Source: Christensenellaceae bacterium
GTDB lineage: Bacteria; Bacillota; Clostridia; Christensenellales; DTU072
Length of the DNA: 8,169 bases
Reading direction: 5' to 3'
NCBI GenBank assembly: GCA_031260775.1
Contig: JAISKW010000129.1
Span: 1 to 8,169, forward strand
Part shown: positions 5,211-8,169 of the stretch, one piece after another
How the letters are laid out: each line of letters begins with the position of its first letter
Position numbering within the stretch: position 1 is the first letter of the stretch
Program-made: the position numbers and the translations under genes
The notes under the pieces: generated by a model
The model's input: only the letters and a program-made list of their open reading frames with translations
Databases searched by the model: none
Told to the model about the DNA's origin: nothing

Positions 5211-7844
5211 TTACTTATCTAAGTTAATATTCCCTAAGATATCGGCTAAGGTTGCAGTACCGCCGCCTTGCTTTTTGGGTTGCTTTGCGGTTGAGGTTAC
5301 GTCCTCTTTTGCGGGCTTGGGGGTAACGGTTTTCGAAGCGAAGTCCTTGCCTTTTTCGAACTTATTCGCGCCGTCGCGGTTGAACTTGCCGCTGATACGG
5401 ATTTCACGTTCCTCGCGGTTTTTCTCCCTCGCGTCGTAAATTTCGGGGGTTACGATATCGTCGGAGGCAAGTTTACCGAAATCACGGTCTTCTTTCTCTT
5501 TGCCTAAGATATACTCGCGAACCGAAAGGGAAATTCTCTTTTTTAACGGGTTCGAGTAGTCGTATTTCGTAACGACCGCAAAGGTTTCCTCGTTGGCGTT
5601 GAAAACCTTTTTGTGGTCTGCGCCGTAGATATTGCTTGCTTCGGTTCTGTAAATGAACCCGTCGCAGTCGGTGCCGTTAATCTCGCAGATGATGCCTTGC
5701 TCGATAATTTGGCGGACGGTAATCGCAACAACCGTGCCCTCGGGGTGTTCGGTACGGAAGGTATCGTAGGGGTTGGTGTCGCCTACATAGCGGCGCGAAA
5801 GGCGAACCTTATCTTCCGGCGGTCTTTTGCCGTCGCGGACGTCCCACTCGTACGATACGATTGCAAAATCGTAGTCCTCGCCGACTTCAAGATAGTCCGA
5901 AACTTTAACGTTAAATCTCTTATGCGTAACCTCGCTAATCGGGCACCAGCACTCTCTGCCGTCGACCAAAATGCGCGCGCCTTTGTCGTCTTGGATAGCG
6001 ACAACCTTGCCGACGAGCCCTTGACCCGTGGTATAAAGCCTTTCGATATTCTCGCGGAAAACCTTATCGTGGGCTTTTTTGCCTTGCTCTAAAAGCAAGC
6101 GTTGCGAGCAGGTAATGCGTTTGCCGTTGCCGTTTTTGATGCCTTCTTTCTCGGGCATTTTGACCAAACGGAGCTTTTTACCTAAGAAATCCTCGCATTC
6201 CTTTTCGCTTACGGGGCGAATATTGATTTGCGAGCGCGGAACATAAATCGTGTACGAGCCTAAACGTCCCTCGATGCCGGAGATTACAAAGGTATCTTTC
6301 TTTTCGCCCTCGGGTTTAGCTTCTTTCTTTTCGCCGTCGGCTTGGTCGCGGCGGGGTTCTTGTTTTACGAGGTTGGTGCAAACGAACTCGAACTCTTTGC
6401 CGTCCTTAACGATTTTGATTTTTTCGTCTTCGATTGCTCTTTTTTCTGCCTCTCTGCGCGAAAGAATGGTTTGCTTGTTGGTAAAGGATGTTACGACCGC
6501 GCGGAACTTTGCGCCTACAATGTAGCGGCAAAGAGCGTACGAGCCGTCGATTTCCATTTCGCTTGCGGGGATATAACCCTCGGCGGTTTTGCCCGCCGCG
6601 CCGTTTTCGTAACGCGCGTTGTCTAAGGATACCGTTACGCCTTTATCGTCGGCGGCAACGATGGTCACCTCAAAAATTGCACCGTCCTTGATGGTCTTGC
6701 GCGAGTTTTCGTCTATCTTATACAGACGGGCGAAGTTGTCGATTTTCATATTCGACACCTTAATGCCGGACTTTACGCCGTCATTTTCGTCCGCGCCGCC
6801 GCCGATTTCGTCGGTTTCGGTTACAATTGCAGGTTCTTCAGCCGCTTGAACTGCGGTTTCTTCACTCGCCAAAATAACGGGAGCATCCACTGCTTCCGTT
6901 TCCACTGTTACTTCGTTGGCGGAGAGCTCTACCTCGCCCTCTACCGGTTTCTTGTTGTCTTCTGACATCTTATTAAAAATTTCCGTTGCAATAGCCTTCG
7001 GGGTGGATGCCCCTCCGATTACGGCAATATTTGTTACTGAATTTCCTATCTCCGCTTTCACCTTAACCGCATCGTCCAAGGTTTGAACAAGGTACGCTTT
7101 GGTGTTGACGGAAACCGTTTTCAACAGGTTTTGAGTGTTCGCACTGCCCTTATCGCCTACTACAAGTACGCAATCATAGCTTTGTGACAGCTCCTCCGCT
7201 TCTTGCAAGCGGCACGGTGTATTATAGCATTGAGTTGAAAAAAACGTAAATTTTACATTGTGTTCTCTCTCTAACTCGCTCAAATCGGCACAAATTGCGC
7301 TATATTTCCCCTTTGGAAGTGTCGTTTGTGCAACAACACTCACAATTTTTTGCCCTAAATGCTTTGAAATTTCTCCGTAATTCAAAGGAAAAGTTCCGCA
7401 TTTAACAGTATAGGTATTTGCTTCGCAATTTATGACAACCGCACGGTTTTCGGCATAGCTGACAATCCCTTTAACCTCCGTATGCTTTTCGTCGCCTACG
7501 ACTATTAAGGTTTCCGCGATTTCGGCTATTTTATGAATCTTTTTAACAAACGGGCACGTCGCATCGTACACAATTAACCCTTTTCTTTCTGCCTCTTCAT
7601 AAAATTCCCGCGTTTCGCCGTGCGCCCTAACTACAACCGTATCGCCTTTTTCTAAGCCGTTTATATCCTCAATGCAAGCAATTCCCTCATTTTTTAACTC
7701 ATTTATTACCGTTTCGTTATGAATAAGCCGCCCTTTTGTATAAATCCGCTCTTTTGAACTTTCGCTTTTCGCCTGCCTTGCAAGCGCGACAGCCCTTTCG
7801 ACTCCCGGACAGAACCCGATATTCTTTGACAGAACTACATTCAA
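5211..7844 (-). CDS. ispH-rpsA: Fusion of 4-hydroxy-3-methylbut-2-enyl diphosphate reductase (IspH) and ribosomal protein S1
   Basis: Residues 1-292 are IspH, the iron-sulfur enzyme for the last step of the MEP pathway, making IPP and DMAPP. Seen are GFCPGV (C12), HNE (H42), HGE (H75), DATCP (C97), KHTEV (H121, E123), QTT (T174), C206, GSANT (S234, N236) and S280. C12, C97 and C206 are the likely [4Fe-4S] ligands. The third Cys motif reads QCYNTPCRLQ instead of the usual C-x-x-T-x-x-R-Q, with Leu for Gln and a second Cys at 211. An acidic, probably disordered linker (about 293-365) leads to four S1-type RNA-binding domains at about 384-465, 486-588, 607-686 and 700-776. The second carries a Lys/Glu-rich insertion (about 493-517). 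A charged tail ends at 877. Such fusions are known in Clostridia. M293 (MSEDNKK) could be an internal start for a separate S1, but no ribosome binding site precedes it. The ATG at 7844 lies 9 bases after the secF stop with a weak GGAAAG upstream, so the two genes are probably one operon. Confidence 0.95.
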   Translation of the reverse strand: MNVVLSKNIGFCPGVERAVALARQAKSESSKERIYTKGRLIHNETVINELKNEGIACIEDINGLEKGDTVVVRAHGETREFYEEAERKGLIVYDATCPFVKKIHKIAEIAETLIVVGDEKHTEVKGIVSYAENRAVVINCEANTYTVKCGTFPLNYGEISKHLGQKIVSVVAQTTLPKGKYSAICADLSELEREHNVKFTFFSTQCYNTPCRLQEAEELSQSYDCVLVVGDKGSANTQNLLKTVSVNTKAYLVQTLDDAVKVKAEIGNSVTNIAVIGGASTPKAIATEIFNKMSEDNKKPVEGEVELSANEVTVETEAVDAPVILASEETAVQAAEEPAIVTETDEIGGGADENDGVKSGIKVSNMKIDNFARLYKIDENSRKTIKDGAIFEVTIVAADDKGVTVSLDNARYENGAAGKTAEGYIPASEMEIDGSYALCRYIVGAKFRAVVTSFTNKQTILSRREAEKRAIEDEKIKIVKDGKEFEFVCTNLVKQEPRRDQADGEKKEAKPEGEKKDTFVISGIEGRLGSYTIYVPRSQINIRPVSEKECEDFLGKKLRLVKMPEKEGIKNGNGKRITCSQRLLLEQGKKAHDKVFRENIERLYTTGQGLVGKVVAIQDDKGARILVDGRECWCPISEVTHKRFNVKVSDYLEVGEDYDFAIVSYEWDVRDGKRPPEDKVRLSRRYVGDTNPYDTFRTEHPEGTVVAITVRQIIEQGIICEINGTDCDGFIYRTEASNIYGADHKKVFNANEETFAVVTKYDYSNPLKKRISLSVREYILGKEKEDRDFGKLASDDIVTPEIYDAREKNREEREIRISGKFNRDGANKFEKGKDFASKTVTPKPAKEDVTSTAKQPKKQGGGTATLADILGNINLDK

Positions 7845-7853
7845 TACTTTCCG

Positions 7854-8169
7854 TTACGCGCTGACTTTATTTACGTGCGTCTTTTTGCTTTTACTCTTAG
7901 CAAAGTTAGCGTTGCTCTTTTTCTGCCCTTTATTCTGCTGTGCTCGTATCAACGTGCCCCACAATGCCGGTGCGATTAACATGGTTGAGTAAACACCGCA
8001 GACAAGACCTACGATAATCGGAACTGCGAATTCCGTTAACGACTGCACGCCGATACTTGCAAGGGCGATAATCGTAACCAACGTAGTTATAGTTGTGAAT
8101 GTTGCACGACGCCAAAGCGCGTTTACGGTGCTGTCTACGACCTCTACGACGTCAACCTTCGTATGGGCG
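7854..8169 (-). CDS. secF: Protein translocase subunit SecF (3' part only)
   Basis: The last 104 codons of SecF are present; the frame stays open past the right edge, so the start is missing. SecF is a membrane subunit that works with SecD to help proteins cross the membrane through SecYEG. The visible part has the family-typical stretch from VNALWRRATFTTITT into a hydrophobic segment (IIALASIG), then a last membrane segment (FAVPIIVGLVCGVYSTMLIAPALW), where the G-V-Y-S-T...I-A-P-A-L-W pattern is diagnostic. A basic tail of about 36 residues, rich in Lys and Asn, follows. Whether it is a separate SecF or the end of a SecD-SecF fusion cannot be seen. The stop is 9 bases before the ispH-rpsA start on the same strand, which suggests co-transcription. 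Confidence 0.92.
   Translation of the reverse strand, partial: AHTKVDVVEVVDSTVNALWRRATFTTITTLVTIIALASIGVQSLTEFAVPIIVGLVCGVYSTMLIAPALWGTLIRAQQNKGQKKSNANFAKSKSKKTHVNKVSA

Noticed and set aside
5613..6092. 159-codon open frame on the plus strand inside ispH-rpsA
   Set aside because: It is antisense to the well-supported S1 domains and looks like a codon-bias shadow; no family resemblance.
6751..6757. Exact 0A-box core (TTCGACA, complement of TGTCGAA)
   Set aside because: It lies inside the ispH-rpsA coding sequence, where codons for SNMKID explain it; a 7-mer is expected by chance in 8 kb.

Overview
The window looks like a chromosomal segment of a Bacillota (Firmicutes) genome, most likely a Clostridia-type anaerobe. 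Two observations support this. One gene carries a Spo0A-type DNA-binding domain, a fold known from endospore-forming Firmicutes and their relatives. Another fuses the isoprenoid enzyme IspH to ribosomal protein S1, an arrangement known mainly from Clostridia-like lineages. I cannot place it to genus. Most genes are housekeeping, and Shine-Dalgarno signals in front of the assigned starts are weak or absent.

Layout, left to right. (1) 1-386, +: C-terminal part of a MacB/LolD-type ABC transporter ATPase, followed by a hairpin terminator at 456-481. (2) 578-2570, -: two genes read leftwards. The upstream one (1785-2570) encodes a Spo0A-like regulator whose receiver domain has lost key phosphorylation residues while the DNA-binding domain is intact. 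The downstream one (578-1645, or to 1720 with a TTG start) encodes an exported NodB-like polysaccharide deacetylase-family protein. (3) 2571-3130: a 560-base divergent intergenic region with three kinds of structure: a 10-bp perfect inverted repeat, a 12-bp stem enclosing two smaller hairpins, and a 42/41-bp tandem duplication whose hairpins show a compensatory change. (4) 3131-4930, +: pyrG (CTP synthase) with an unusual insertion of about 40 residues in the synthetase domain. Its best promoter lies so close to the ATG that the mRNA would be almost leaderless. (5) 4931-5210: a convergent spacer with a 21-bp imperfect inverted repeat, a second copy of the hairpin seen at 456-481, and a bidirectional terminator. 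(6) 5211-8169, -: the ispH-rpsA fusion, preceded by the 3' end of secF with a gap of 9 bases, probably one operon.

The genes do not form one pathway: they cover CTP synthesis, isoprenoid precursor synthesis plus translation, protein export, cell-wall polysaccharide modification, and a Spo0A-type regulator. I see no phage, transposase, CRISPR, toxin-antitoxin or defence genes. The least conventional parts are the Spo0A-like protein with its degenerate receiver, the structured DNA/RNA elements before pyrG, the hairpin family reused after two plus-strand genes, and the insertion in CTP synthase. Whether any of these is new depends on database comparisons that could not be made here.
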